From Actinomycetota bacterium (lineage in GTDB: Bacteria > Actinomycetota > Actinomycetes > Propionibacteriales > Nocardioidaceae), in the NCBI GenBank assembly GCA_009701885.1, contig WLJH01000009.1, forward strand, positions 1 through 64,000: a stretch of DNA of 64,000 bases. Direction: 5' to 3'. Every line of letters begins with the position of its first letter. Within the stretch, counting starts at the first letter, position 1. The position numbers were made by a program, and so were the translations under genes. Below the pieces are notes generated by a model that saw only the letters and a program-made list of their open reading frames with translations, searched no databases and was not told the DNA's origin. Of the stretch, positions 8,092 through 16,482 are shown piece after piece.

Positions 8092-9384
8092 GTGACGACC
8101 ACCGCAGCGCAGGCCTCGGGCGCCTCGGGCGGGCAGCACGGCCAGCGCCGGCTGCCCCCGCTGCGCGACCTCCTGCGTAGCAGCGCCGGCATCGCGATCG
8201 CCATGGCGGTCATGAACGTCGCGACGTACGCGTTCCAGATGATCGCCGCACGCCTGCTCGGCCCCACCCAGTACGGCGCGGTCGCCTCGCTCATGGCGCT
8301 GCTCATGGTCGTGGCGGTGCTGCAGCTCGGCCTCCAGGCCACCGGGGCGCGCCGGATCTCCGCCGAGCCCGAGCACGTCGGCCAGATCGAGCGGATGGTC
8401 CTGCGCGTCACCTACCGCGCGGCCCTGGGGCTGGGCCTGCTCATGCTGGTCCTCTCCCCCGTCGTGCACACAGTGCTGCGCCTGGACAGCATCGTCCCGG
8501 CGGTGCTGCTCGCCGTCTCGGCGGTCCCGCTGACGATCATGGGCGGGCAGTCCGGGGTGCTGCAGGGCGAGCGCCGGTGGTTCTCCCTGGCCGGGGTCTA
8601 CCTCGCGATGGGCCTCGCCCGCGTCGTGGTCGGCACCGCCTGCATCGTGGTCTCCCCCACCGAGTCCGCGGCGATGCTCGGCGTCATGCTCGCGATGTTC
8701 GCCCCAGCGATCGTCGGCTGGCTGGCCCTGCGCCGCCCGGGGCTGCACGCCCGCGACGCCGACCGGCACAGCGAGGAGCACACCGGCCGGCTCGTCGTGC
8801 GCGAGACCGGGGCCGCGTCGCTGGCCCTGCTCGCCTTCTTCGTGCTCTCCAACCTCGACATCGTCGTGGCGCGCAACGTCCTCGACGACCGTGAGGCGGG
8901 CCTCTACGCGGCCGGGCTGATCCTGGCCAAGGCCGTGCTGTTCCTCCCGCAGTTCGTGGTCGTCGTCGCCTTCCCCGCGATGTCCACCCCGGCGCAGCGC
9001 CGCCGCGCGCTGCTGCGCAGCCTCACGCTCGTGGCGCTGCTCGGCGTCTTCTGCACCCTCGCGGCCTGGCTGCTCAGCGGTGTCGCGATGGTCTTCGTCG
9101 GCGGCGCGGAGTACGCCGACGTCGAGTCGCGGCTGTGGGTCTTCGCGGTCCTCGGCACCCTGCTCGCGATGCTGCAGCTGCTGGTCTACTCGGTGCTGGC
9201 CCGGCGCGGCACCCGCACGACGTACCTCGTGTGGCTGGCGGTGGTGGCGCTCGTGGTGCTCAGCAGCCAGGCCGCCCACCTCGGCAGCCTGGCCGCGATC
9301 GTCGTCGCGGTCGACGGCGCGCTCTTCCTCGCGCTGCTGCTCATCAGTCTCTGGCGGCTCAAGGAGCCGGTGGCCGAGGACTGA
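8092..9384 (+). CDS. Wzx-like polysaccharide flippase (MATE/MVF superfamily)
   Basis: A 430-residue protein with about 12 predicted transmembrane helices after a short cytoplasmic N-terminus. The first helix region, GIAIAMAVMNVATYAFQMIA followed by ARLLGPTQYGAVASLMALL, is the standard opening of oligosaccharide flippases of the Polysacc_synt family. Such proteins move lipid-linked glycans across the cytoplasmic membrane. It is divergent from the large membrane protein gene (59-base gap) and convergent with polA (9-base gap). It completes the envelope-glycan block, and a glycan made by the GT4 protein is a possible cargo. Start chosen at GTG 8092, the only start near a promoter-like element. 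Confidence 0.9.
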   Translation: MTTTAAQASGASGGQHGQRRLPPLRDLLRSSAGIAIAMAVMNVATYAFQMIAARLLGPTQYGAVASLMALLMVVAVLQLGLQATGARRISAEPEHVGQIERMVLRVTYRAALGLGLLMLVLSPVVHTVLRLDSIVPAVLLAVSAVPLTIMGGQSGVLQGERRWFSLAGVYLAMGLARVVVGTACIVVSPTESAAMLGVMLAMFAPAIVGWLALRRPGLHARDADRHSEEHTGRLVVRETGAASLALLAFFVLSNLDIVVARNVLDDREAGLYAAGLILAKAVLFLPQFVVVVAFPAMSTPAQRRRALLRSLTLVALLGVFCTLAAWLLSGVAMVFVGGAEYADVESRLWVFAVLGTLLAMLQLLVYSVLARRGTRTTYLVWLAVVALVVLSSQAAHLGSLAAIVVAVDGALFLALLLISLWRLKEPVAED

Positions 9385-9393
9385 GACCAGCCC

Positions 9394-12084
9394 TCAGTGA
9401 GCCGCCTCGTGCCAGGAGCGGCCGGTGCCGACCGAGACGTCCAGCGGCACGAGGAGGTCGGCGGCCCCACCCATGTGCTGGCGCACCAGCGCCTCGAGCC
9501 GCTCGCCCTCGCCGGTGGCCACCTCGAGCACGAGCTCGTCGTGGACCTGCAGCAGCATCCGCGAGCGCAGGCCCTCGGCGGCGATGCCGTCCTGGAGGTC
9601 CAGCATGGCGACCTTGATGAGGTCGGCGGCCGAGCCCTGGATGGGGGCGTTGAGCGCCATCCGCTCCGCGATTTCGCGGCGCTGCCGATTGTCGCTGGTC
9701 AGGTCGGGCAGGTAGCGGCGGCGCCCGCGCAGGGTCTCGGTGAAGCCGGTGCGCCGCGCCTCGTCGACCACCCCGGCGAGGTAGTCGCGCACCCCGCCGA
9801 AGGTCTCGAAGTACTCATCCATCAGCCCGCGCGCCTCGCCGGGCTCGATCCCCAGCTGCTGGCCCAGGCCGAACGCCGACAGGCCGTAGGCCAGGCCGTA
9901 GTTCATCGCCTTGATCTTGGCCCGCTGCTCGACCGAGACCTCGTCGGCCGGGACGTCGAAGACGCGCGCCGCGGTGATGGAGTGGAAGTCCTGGCCCGAG
10001 CGGAACGCCTCGATCAGCAGGGCGTCCTCGGAGAGGTGCGCCATGATCCGCATCTCGATCTGGCTGTAGTCGGCGGTCATCAGCGACTCGTACCCCTCGC
10101 CGACGACGAAGGCCTCGCGGATGCGCCGGCCCTCCTCGGTGCGGATCGGGATGTTCTGCAGGTTGGGGTCGGTGCTCGAGAGCCGGCCGGTGGCCGCGAT
10201 CGTCTGGTTGAACGTCGTGTGGATCCGGCCGTCGGGCGCCACGGTCTTGAGCAGGCCCTCGATGGTCTGGCGCAGCCGGATCACGTCGCGGTGCCGCAGC
10301 AGGTGCAGCAGGAACGGGTGCTCGGTCTTCACGTACAGCGCCTGCAGGGCGTCGGCGTCGGTCGTGTAGCCGGTCTTGGTGCGCTTGGTCTTCGGCATGT
10401 CCAACTCGTCGAAGAGCACCACCTGCAGCTGCTTCGGCGAGCCGAGGTTGATCTCCTTGCCGATGACGGCGTACGCCTCCTCGGCGGCCTGGCGCACCTC
10501 GGCGGAGAAGTGCTCCTCCAGCGACTCCAGGTGGTCGGTGTCGACCGCGATGCCGACCGTCTCCATGGTGGCGAGCAGGTGCACCAGCGGCAGCTCGACG
10601 CGGGCCATGAGCTCGGTGCCGCCGTGCTCCTCGACCGCGGTGTCGAGCGCCTCGGCGAGGTCGAGGACCGCGCGGGCGTTGAGCATCGCGGTCTCCGCGG
10701 CGCCGGAGGTCTCGTCGGAGTCGAGGGTGTCGAGGCTCAGCTGCCCGTCGTCGACGGCCCCCTGGCGCAGCTCGCGCTTGAGGTAGCGCAGCGTGAGGTC
10801 GGCCAGGTCGTAGGAGCGCTGGTCGGGACGCACGAGGTAGGCGGCCAGCGCGGTGTCGCTCTGCAGGCCGGCCAGCGGCCAGCCCCGTGCGGCCAGCGCC
10901 AGCATCGGGCCCTTCGCGTCGTGCAGGACCTTCGGTGCGGAGGCGTCGGCGAGCCACGCGGCGACGGCCGCGTCGTCGCCCACGGTGAGCTCGGCGGCGT
11001 CGAACCAGGCCGCCGACCCGTCGTCGGTGGCGAGCGCGAGCGACCAGACCTCGCCGGTGCCGGCACGCCAGGTGCCCTGGACGCTCACCCCGGTGCGGGC
11101 ACCGGCGTGCTCGGCCAGCCACGGGGCGACCTCGTCGGGCCCCAGCCGGGTGCCGGCCAGCTCGAACCCGGAGTCGTCGATCTCCTCCTCCGAGGTCAGG
11201 GTCTCGAAGAGCCGGTCGCGCAGCACCCGGAACTCCAGGCCGTCGAAGAGCTGGTGCACGGCCTGCCGGTCCCAGGGCCGCAGGGCCAGGTCCCGCGGGT
11301 GCAGCTCGAGGTCGAGGTCGCGCACCAGGGCGTTGAGCCGGCGGTTGCGCATGACGTCGCCGAGGTGCTCGCGCAGCGCCTCGCCCTTCTTGCCGGTGAT
11401 CTTGTCGGCGTTGTCGATCACGCCGTCCAGCCCGTCGTACGTCGTCAGCCACCGCGCCGCGAAGCCCTGGCCGACCCCCGGCACACCCGGCAGGTTGTCG
11501 GAGGTCTCGCCCACGATGGCGGCGAGCTCGGGATAGCGGTGCGGGGGCACGCCGTACTTCTCCTCCACCGCGGCCGGGGTCATCCGCGCCAGGTCGGAGA
11601 CGCCGCGCATGGGGTAGAGCACCGTGGAGCGGTCGGTGACCAGCTGCAGCGAGTCACGGTCGCCGGTGAGGATCAGGACCTCCATGTCGTCCTCCGCCAG
11701 CGCCTCGGTCACCAGCGTGGCGATGATGTCGTCGGCCTCGTAGCCGTCCTTCTTCAGGAACGGGATGTTGAGGGCGTCGAGGACCTCCTCGATCAGCGGC
11801 AGCTGGCTGGAGAACTCCGTGGGCGTCTTGTTCCGCTTGGCCTTGTACTCGGAGTACTCCTGCAGCCGGAAGGTCTGGCGGGAGACGTCGAAGGCGACCG
11901 CCACGTGGGTGGGCTGCTCGTCGCGCAGGACGTTGATCAGCATCGAGGTGAAGCCGTAGACGGCGTTGGTGTGCTGCCCCGTCGTGGTGGAGAAGTTCTC
12001 CACCGGCAGCGCGAAGAACGCGCGGTAGGCCAGCGAGTGGCCGTCGAGGAGCAGCAGCCGGGGGCGGGACGTCGTCTCGGGCAC
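9394..12084 (-). CDS. polA: DNA polymerase I
   Basis: An 896-residue family A polymerase for Okazaki fragment processing and repair synthesis. The 5'-nuclease domain covers residues ~1-300 (LLLDGHSLAYRAFFALP, GYEADDIIATL, GETSDNLPGVPGVG). The polymerase domain covers ~480-896, with motif A ADYSQIEMRIMAHLS, motif B KIKAMNYGLAYG and motif C QVHDELVLE all intact. The middle 3'-5' exonuclease-like domain has lost its acidic residues: no DxE is seen in the expected first strand. It should therefore be proofreading-negative, as is usual for actinobacterial PolA. Start is GTG at 12084, 6 bases after TAGGTT, so the transcript is probably leaderless. It is divergent from the thioesterase gene. Confidence 0.97.
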   Translation of the reverse strand: MPETTSRPRLLLLDGHSLAYRAFFALPVENFSTTTGQHTNAVYGFTSMLINVLRDEQPTHVAVAFDVSRQTFRLQEYSEYKAKRNKTPTEFSSQLPLIEEVLDALNIPFLKKDGYEADDIIATLVTEALAEDDMEVLILTGDRDSLQLVTDRSTVLYPMRGVSDLARMTPAAVEEKYGVPPHRYPELAAIVGETSDNLPGVPGVGQGFAARWLTTYDGLDGVIDNADKITGKKGEALREHLGDVMRNRRLNALVRDLDLELHPRDLALRPWDRQAVHQLFDGLEFRVLRDRLFETLTSEEEIDDSGFELAGTRLGPDEVAPWLAEHAGARTGVSVQGTWRAGTGEVWSLALATDDGSAAWFDAAELTVGDDAAVAAWLADASAPKVLHDAKGPMLALAARGWPLAGLQSDTALAAYLVRPDQRSYDLADLTLRYLKRELRQGAVDDGQLSLDTLDSDETSGAAETAMLNARAVLDLAEALDTAVEEHGGTELMARVELPLVHLLATMETVGIAVDTDHLESLEEHFSAEVRQAAEEAYAVIGKEINLGSPKQLQVVLFDELDMPKTKRTKTGYTTDADALQALYVKTEHPFLLHLLRHRDVIRLRQTIEGLLKTVAPDGRIHTTFNQTIAATGRLSSTDPNLQNIPIRTEEGRRIREAFVVGEGYESLMTADYSQIEMRIMAHLSEDALLIEAFRSGQDFHSITAARVFDVPADEVSVEQRAKIKAMNYGLAYGLSAFGLGQQLGIEPGEARGLMDEYFETFGGVRDYLAGVVDEARRTGFTETLRGRRRYLPDLTSDNRQRREIAERMALNAPIQGSAADLIKVAMLDLQDGIAAEGLRSRMLLQVHDELVLEVATGEGERLEALVRQHMGGAADLLVPLDVSVGTGRSWHEAAH

Positions 12085-12090
12085 CGGTCC

Positions 12091-12096
12091 AACCTA
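12091..12096 (-). promoter_or_regulatory. -10 element TAGGTT, leaderless promoter of polA
   Basis: On the minus strand TAGGTT, then GGACCG, then the GTG start at 12084. The same hexamer serves the divergent gene on the other strand. Confidence 0.6.
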
Positions 12097-12133
12097 GTCG
12101 CCACCACCGACACCCTGCTCACGAGGCGGCCAC

Positions 12134-12139
12134 TAGGTT
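12134..12139 (+). promoter_or_regulatory. -10 element TAGGTT, leaderless promoter of the thioesterase gene
   Basis: TAGGTT, then GGGCGC, then the ATG at 12146. No Shine-Dalgarno is present. Confidence 0.6.
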
Positions 12140-12145
12140 GGGCGC

Positions 12146-12571
12146 ATGAGCGAGAGCATCGAGGAGTACCTCGCCTCCCTGCCCCACGGCATGGGTGGCC
12201 TGAACGAGAAGCTCGGTGTCGAGCTCGTGGAGGTCAGCCCGGAGCGGATCGTGGCCACCATGCCCGTGGAGGGCAACACCCAGCCCTACGGCCTGCTCCA
12301 CGGCGGCGCCTCGATCGCGCTCGCCGAGTCACTGGGCTCGATCGGCTCGGCCATCCACGCCCACCCCGACCGGGTCGCGGTCGGCGTCGACATCAACGCC
12401 ACCCACCACCGCTCCGCGACCTCCGGCACCGTGACGGGGACCGCCACGCCGGCCCACCTCGGGCGCACCAGCGCCACCTGGGAGATCGTCGTGACCGACG
12501 AGCGGGGCAAGCGGCTGTGCACCAGCCGCATCACCTGCGCACTCGTCCCCAAGGAGAAGGTCGGGATGTAG
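12146..12571 (+). CDS. PaaI family hotdog-fold thioesterase
   Basis: A 141-residue cytoplasmic acyl-CoA thioesterase of the 4HBT/PaaI family. The hallmark segment GLLHGGASIALAESLGSIGS lies near residues 50-69; in the family its HGG turn precedes the catalytic acidic residue (here Glu64). The strand VGVDINATHHRSATSG follows as in hydroxyphenyl-CoA and 1,4-dihydroxy-2-naphthoyl-CoA thioesterases. From memory M. tuberculosis also has a hotdog thioesterase close to polA (the Rv1627-Rv1629 area). The in vivo substrate is not determinable; DHNA-CoA (menaquinone) and phenylacetyl-type CoA esters are candidates. Confidence 0.92.
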   Translation: MSESIEEYLASLPHGMGGLNEKLGVELVEVSPERIVATMPVEGNTQPYGLLHGGASIALAESLGSIGSAIHAHPDRVAVGVDINATHHRSATSGTVTGTATPAHLGRTSATWEIVVTDERGKRLCTSRITCALVPKEKVGM

Positions 12572-12576
12572 CCGGT

Positions 12577-12598
12577 CCGGCGGCTGCTCGGCCGCCGG
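12577..12598. terminator. hairpin between thioesterase and GNAT genes
   Basis: CCGGCGGC, loop TGCTCG, GCCGCCGG is a perfect 8-bp stem. It lies in the 38-base gap between convergent genes and so could serve both. There is no T-tract. Confidence 0.55.
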
Positions 12599-12609
12599 CG
12601 GCCCGTCGG

Positions 12610-13185
12610 CTAGTCCTGCTGCTCGGCCTGCTGGCGGCGCAGCGAGCGGCGGGCGGCCAGCAGCTGCACCCGCGCGCGGTCGCGGTGCCGCTCCATGGGC
12701 GGGCGCTGTGCCTCGACCTTGCCGCGCACCACGTGGGTGGGTGCCACGCGCAGCACCGCGTGCGGCCCCAGGCCCAGGCGGGCCATGAACCGGTTGGCGT
12801 CGCGGGAGCCGGCCTGCGCCCCGGTCGCGACGTGGGCCACGCCCAGCTCCTCGGCGTACGCCACGGCGCCCTCGACGAGCATCCGGCCGACACCGCGGCG
12901 GCGGAACTCCGGCAGCACGTGCGGGGAGACGGCCTGCACGACCGGCTCGAGGTTGAGCGGGGTCAGGGTCGTGACCCGGAGCAGGACGGCGCCCGCGGGG
13001 ACGCCGTCGACCTCCGCGACCAGGATCCGCTGCTCGGCGGAGTCCAGGCAGTCCTTGATGACCAGCTCCAGGTCGCCCACCTGCTCCTGCCGGTCGCCGC
13101 GACGCAGGGCGTCGGCCCAGACCTCGGCGAGGAACAGCGCGTCCTCGACCCCGGCGCTGCGCAGCTGCACCAGCGGACGACTCAT
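12610..13185 (-). CDS. GNAT family N-acetyltransferase
   Basis: A 191-residue acetyltransferase using acetyl-CoA. The GNAT fold is seen as RILVAEVDGVPAGAVLL (strand 4 region, ~residue 55), then VLPEFRRRGVGRMLVEGAVAYAEE near residue 95, which holds the acetyl-CoA pyrophosphate loop R-R-R-G-V-G. DANRFMARLGLGPH follows as the usual C-terminal helix and turn. The last ~35 residues are unusually arginine-rich and outside the fold. ATG at 13185 was chosen because the family begins just before SAGVEDALFLAEVW; a TAATCT hexamer at 13233-13238 is a candidate -10. Substrate unknown. It is divergent from the DUF554 gene. Confidence 0.88.
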   Translation of the reverse strand: MSRPLVQLRSAGVEDALFLAEVWADALRRGDRQEQVGDLELVIKDCLDSAEQRILVAEVDGVPAGAVLLRVTTLTPLNLEPVVQAVSPHVLPEFRRRGVGRMLVEGAVAYAEELGVAHVATGAQAGSRDANRFMARLGLGPHAVLRVAPTHVVRGKVEAQRPPMERHRDRARVQLLAARRSLRRQQAEQQD

Positions 13186-13297
13186 GCAGCACCTGCCTTG
13201 CCGGGAGAGAGGGGGAAGCCGGGGGACCGCCAAGATTACGCTCGGTCCCGGCCCGGGCTCCACCGGACCAGTCCGGTCTTTACCTCCAGGAGCAGAT

Positions 13298-14044
13298 GTG
13301 GTCGTCGGAACCGGCACGTTGGTCAACGTGGTCACCGTGCTGCTGGGCTGCGGGATCGGGGTGCTGCTGGGCAACCGCCTGCCGGTGCGCACCCGGGACC
13401 TCGTCACCGACGGGCTCGGTCTGGTCACCCTCCTCATCGCCGCCACCTCCGCGATGGCGGTCCTCTCCCCCGATCTCTCCGGCGCGGTCGGGGACGCGGC
13501 GCCGATGCTGATCGTCCTCGGTGCGGTGCTGGTCGGCGGCATCGCCGGCTCGCTGCTCGGCCTCGAGCAGGGGGTGGAGCGGCTGGGCGCCTCGGTGCAG
13601 CGCCGACTCGTCGGGAGTGGCACCTCCGCGGACCGCGCCCGGTTCGTCGAGGGGTTCGTCGTGGCCTCGCTGGTCTTCTGCACCGGCCCCCTCACCATCC
13701 TGGGGTCGCTGCAGGAGGGGCTCGGGGACGGAGCGGACCAGCTGCTGCTGAAGTCGGCACTCGACGGGTTCGCCGCGATCGCCTTCGCCGCGGCCTTCGG
13801 CTGGGGCGTGGCCGCGAGCGTGATCACGGTGGTCACCGTGCAGGGCTCCCTGACCCTGCTCGGCGCCGTCCTCGGCGACGTGCTCCCGGCCGCGCAGCTC
13901 GCCGCGGTGACGGCCACCGGTGGCGTCCTGCTCGTGGGTGTCGCCCTGCGTCTGCTCCGGATCCGGGAGATCGCCGTCGCAGACCTCCTGCCGGCCCTGC
14001 TCGTCGCCCCGCTGCTGACCACCCTCGTCGTGGCCGTGCGCTGA
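13298..14044 (+). CDS. DUF554 family membrane protein
   Basis: A 248-residue protein with about seven hydrophobic segments, opening with GTLVNVVTVLLGCGIGVLLG. The signature FVEGFVVASLVFCTGPLTIL (~residue 122) and the glycine-rich repeats GAVLVGGIAGSLLGLE match DUF554 (YdfK/YqgA type), proposed transporters of unknown substrate. Start GTG at 13298 follows AGGAG by 5 bases. It stands alone on + between a divergent GNAT gene and the ABC-transporter binding protein gene. No specific function can be read. Confidence 0.88.
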   Translation: MVVGTGTLVNVVTVLLGCGIGVLLGNRLPVRTRDLVTDGLGLVTLLIAATSAMAVLSPDLSGAVGDAAPMLIVLGAVLVGGIAGSLLGLEQGVERLGASVQRRLVGSGTSADRARFVEGFVVASLVFCTGPLTILGSLQEGLGDGADQLLLKSALDGFAAIAFAAAFGWGVAASVITVVTVQGSLTLLGAVLGDVLPAAQLAAVTATGGVLLVGVALRLLRIREIAVADLLPALLVAPLLTTLVVAVR

Positions 14045-14165
14045 CCCCGCACGGGGATGCCCGACCACACCTGAGGCGTTCGGACCGGTCGCAGCCGAAT
14101 TGTTACGTTTCGGGCACATCCGCGCCTCGCTCCTGCAACGCCCCCCGCAGGGACCCTCTCTTCAC

Positions 14166-14171
14166 TAGGGT
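14166..14171 (+). promoter_or_regulatory. candidate -10 element TAGGGT upstream of the binding-protein gene
   Basis: TAGGGT lies about 57 bases before the ATG at 14229, giving a leader of about 50 bases that ends in GGAG, 8 bases before the start. The rest of the 184-base gap after the DUF554 gene shows no gene. Confidence 0.45.
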
Positions 14172-14228
14172 GCCCACAATGCCCGACCGGGGCAGGGAGA
14201 GATCAGTCAAGGATCCGGAGACACCACT

Positions 14229-15500
14229 ATGCGGATGACCCACACGATGCGCCTCGCCGCGGTAGCCACCTCGGCCATGCTGGTGCTGGCCGCGTGCGGC
14301 AGCGAGGACAACAGCGACGCCGAGGACGGTGGCGAGGACACTCCCGCCGCGACCGGCGAGGTCAACCTGGACCTCAAGCTCGGCACCGCTCTGCCCCAGA
14401 CCGGCAACCTGGCCTTCCTCGGCCCCCCGGAGGAGGCCGGCGTCGGGTACGCCGCGTCGCTGATCGAGGAGGCCGACACCGGTCTGAACCTCGAGATCAT
14501 CTACGGCGACTCGGGCGACACCGACAACAAGGCCTACGAGTCCGAGATCCCGCGCCTGCTCGGCGAGGACGTCTCCGCAATCATCGGTGCCGCCTCGTCC
14601 GGCACCTCGCTGCAGTTCATCGACCAGGTCGTGGACGCGGGCGTCATCCAGTTCTCCCCCGCCAACACCTCCGACGCCTTCACCACCTACGAGGACGACG
14701 GGCTCTACTTCCGCACCGCGCCCTCCGACGTGCTGCAGGGCGACGTGCTGGGCAACCTGATCGCCGCCGACGGCGCGTCGACGCTGGGCATGATCGTGCT
14801 CAACGACTCCTACGGCACCGGCCTGGCCCGCTACGTGACCGAGGCCTTCGAGGGCGCCGGCGGCGAGGTCGTCGCGATGGAGACCTACAACACCGGCGAC
14901 ACCTCGTTCGACTCCCAGGTCAACGCGGTGCTCGCGGCCGACCCGGACGCGATCGCGCTGATCACCTTCGAGGAGGTCGCCACGATCCTGCCGAGCCTCT
15001 TCGGTGAGTTCCCGTCCGAGAACCTCTACTTCGTGGACGGCAACCTGTCGAACTTCGGCGACCAGTTCCCCAAGGGCTCGCTGACCGGTGCCAAGGGCAC
15101 CCTGCCCGGCCTGTCGATCGACTCCCTCACCGACTTCACCGAGGACCTCGACGCCTACGCGCGTGAGTCGGGCCAGTTCCCGAAGGGCCTGGACGAGTTC
15201 AGCTACGCCGCGGAGTCCTTCGACGCCGTGAACCTGCTGGCGCTCGCCGCGCTCGAGGCCAACTCGACCGACCCGGCCGACATCGCCTCCAAGCTGCAGG
15301 AGGTCTCCGGTGGCACCGGCGAGGGCGAGAAGTGCGAGACCTTCGCCGACTGCGCCGAGATCATCCTGGGTGGCGGCACCGCCGACTACGACGGCATCTC
15401 CGGGCCCATCACCTTCGACGAGGTGGGCGACCCGCAGGACGCCACGATCGGCATCTACCAGTACGGCGAGGACAACACCTACAGCGCCTTCACCGGCTGA
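14229..15500 (+). CDS. branched-chain amino-acid type ABC transporter substrate-binding lipoprotein
   Basis: A 423-residue exported lipoprotein. The signal peptide ends in the lipobox LVLAACG, with the lipidated cysteine at residue 23. It belongs to the Peripla_BP_6 (LivJ/LivK-like) family. Typical elements are the strand LKLGTALPQTGNLAFLGPPE, the SGTSLQFID turn and IQFSPANTSDAFT. It captures the solute outside the cell and delivers it to the LivHM channel. The Shine-Dalgarno GGAG is 8 bases upstream. The rest of the transporter (livH-M-G-F) is on the opposite strand and convergent with it, unlike the usual single operon. Leucine, isoleucine and valine are only the default guess for the substrate; this family also takes urea, amides and aromatic compounds. 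Confidence 0.92.
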   Translation: MRMTHTMRLAAVATSAMLVLAACGSEDNSDAEDGGEDTPAATGEVNLDLKLGTALPQTGNLAFLGPPEEAGVGYAASLIEEADTGLNLEIIYGDSGDTDNKAYESEIPRLLGEDVSAIIGAASSGTSLQFIDQVVDAGVIQFSPANTSDAFTTYEDDGLYFRTAPSDVLQGDVLGNLIAADGASTLGMIVLNDSYGTGLARYVTEAFEGAGGEVVAMETYNTGDTSFDSQVNAVLAADPDAIALITFEEVATILPSLFGEFPSENLYFVDGNLSNFGDQFPKGSLTGAKGTLPGLSIDSLTDFTEDLDAYARESGQFPKGLDEFSYAAESFDAVNLLALAALEANSTDPADIASKLQEVSGGTGEGEKCETFADCAEIILGGGTADYDGISGPITFDEVGDPQDATIGIYQYGEDNTYSAFTG

Positions 15501-15535
15501 CCTCGGTGTGACCCGCGTCGTCTGACGCACCGGCA

Positions 15536-15567
15536 ACGGCCCGGGACCCGCGAGGGTCCCGGGCCGT
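15536..15567 (+). terminator. intrinsic-type terminator of the binding-protein gene
   Basis: ACGGCCCGGGACCC, loop GCGA, then its exact complement forms a perfect 14-bp stem, 36 bases after the stop. It is followed by TCGTCGTCC, not a T-run. Confidence 0.8.
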
Positions 15568-15610
15568 TCGTCGTCCTCGGGGCCCACGCCTCCCCCGGGC
15601 CGTCTCGCCC

Positions 15611-15676
15611 GGGCCATCGGGGCGGGGCCATCGGGGCGGGGCCATCGGGGCAGGGACATCGGGGCAGGGACAGCAG
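15611..15676. repeat. short tandem repeat, 14-base unit, about 4.7 copies
   Basis: The unit GGGCCATCGGGGCG is repeated nearly perfectly, drifting to GGGACATCGGGGCA in the later copies. It lies between the two facing terminator hairpins, in a stretch with no gene. Confidence 0.85.
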
Positions 15677-15708
15677 ACGGCCCGGGTCCTGTGGACCCGG
15701 GCCGTCTG
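15674..15708 (-). terminator. intrinsic-type terminator of the livHMGF operon
   Basis: CAGACGGCCCGGGTCC, loop TGT, then its exact complement gives a perfect 16-bp stem. It lies 30 bases beyond the livF stop at 15739. It shares the core CGGCCCGGG with the facing terminator at 15536-15567. Confidence 0.8.
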
Positions 15709-15738
15709 GGGGCTGTCGCGGAGCTGGAGTGCTCGCTG

Positions 15739-16482
15739 CTAGGTGCCCAGCGTGCCGAGGTAGAGCTCGGTGACCTTGGGGTCGTCCAGCAGGTCGCGAC
15801 CGGATCCCGTGTGCGCGTCGCGCCCGAGGTCCAGCACGTAGCCGCGGTCGCAGATCTGCAGGCAGCGGCGCGCGTTCTGCTCGACCATGATGCAGGTGAC
15901 GCCGGCCTTGTTGATGTCGGAGACCCGGATGAACGCCTCGTCCTGGCGCACCGGCGACAGGCCGGCCGAGGGCTCGTCGAGCAGCAGCACCTTCGGGTCC
16001 ATCATCAGGGCCCGGCCCATCGCGACCATCTGGCGCTCACCGCCCGACAGCGAGCCGGCTCGCTGCTTGAGCCGCTTCCCGAGCTCGGCGAAGATCCCGG
16101 TGACGAACTCCAGGCGCTCGGAGTAGACCTTGGGGTTCTGGTAGAGCCCCATCTGCAGGTTCTCCTCGATGGTCAGCGAGGGGAAGACGTTATTCGTCTG
16201 CGGGATGAAGCCCACGCCCTTGCTGACCAGCTTGTTGGCCTTCAGCCCGGTGATGTCCTGGCCCTCGAGGGAGATGGACCCCTCGCGGACCTGGACCATC
16301 CCGAAGATGGCCTTGAGCAGGGTCGACTTGCCTGCTCCGTTGGGGCCGATGATGCCGATCAGCTCGCCGTCGTAGGCCGTGAGCGAGCAACCGTTGAGGA
16401 TGTTGACCCCGGGCAGGTAGCCCGCGTGGACGTCGTCGACGACGACGACCGGCTTCCGGGTCTCCTGGACTGCCGCACTCAC
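15739..16482 (-). CDS. livF: ABC transporter ATP-binding protein LivF
   Basis: A 247-residue ATPase of the branched-chain amino-acid transporter family, working in the cytoplasm as a partner of LivG. Walker A GPNGAGKST is near residue 46, the signature LSGGERQ near 143, Walker B VLLLDEP near 162, and the H-loop position is replaced (MVEQNARRCL), as is normal for LivF. The GTG start at 16482 overlaps the livG stop by 4 bases (GTGA), indicating translational coupling. It is the last gene of the livHMGF operon. Confidence 0.94.
   Translation of the reverse strand: MSAAVQETRKPVVVVDDVHAGYLPGVNILNGCSLTAYDGELIGIIGPNGAGKSTLLKAIFGMVQVREGSISLEGQDITGLKANKLVSKGVGFIPQTNNVFPSLTIEENLQMGLYQNPKVYSERLEFVTGIFAELGKRLKQRAGSLSGGERQMVAMGRALMMDPKVLLLDEPSAGLSPVRQDEAFIRVSDINKAGVTCIMVEQNARRCLQICDRGYVLDLGRDAHTGSGRDLLDDPKVTELYLGTLGT

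Noticed and set aside
9397..14238. A 1613-residue open frame on + running antisense to polA and beyond
   Set aside because: It mirrors the codon pattern of polA in the opposite strand, has no recognisable domain, and crosses several real genes. Such frames arise from high G+C content.
15611..15676. Possible CRISPR array
   Set aside because: The 14-base units are contiguous with no spacers and no cas genes are nearby.
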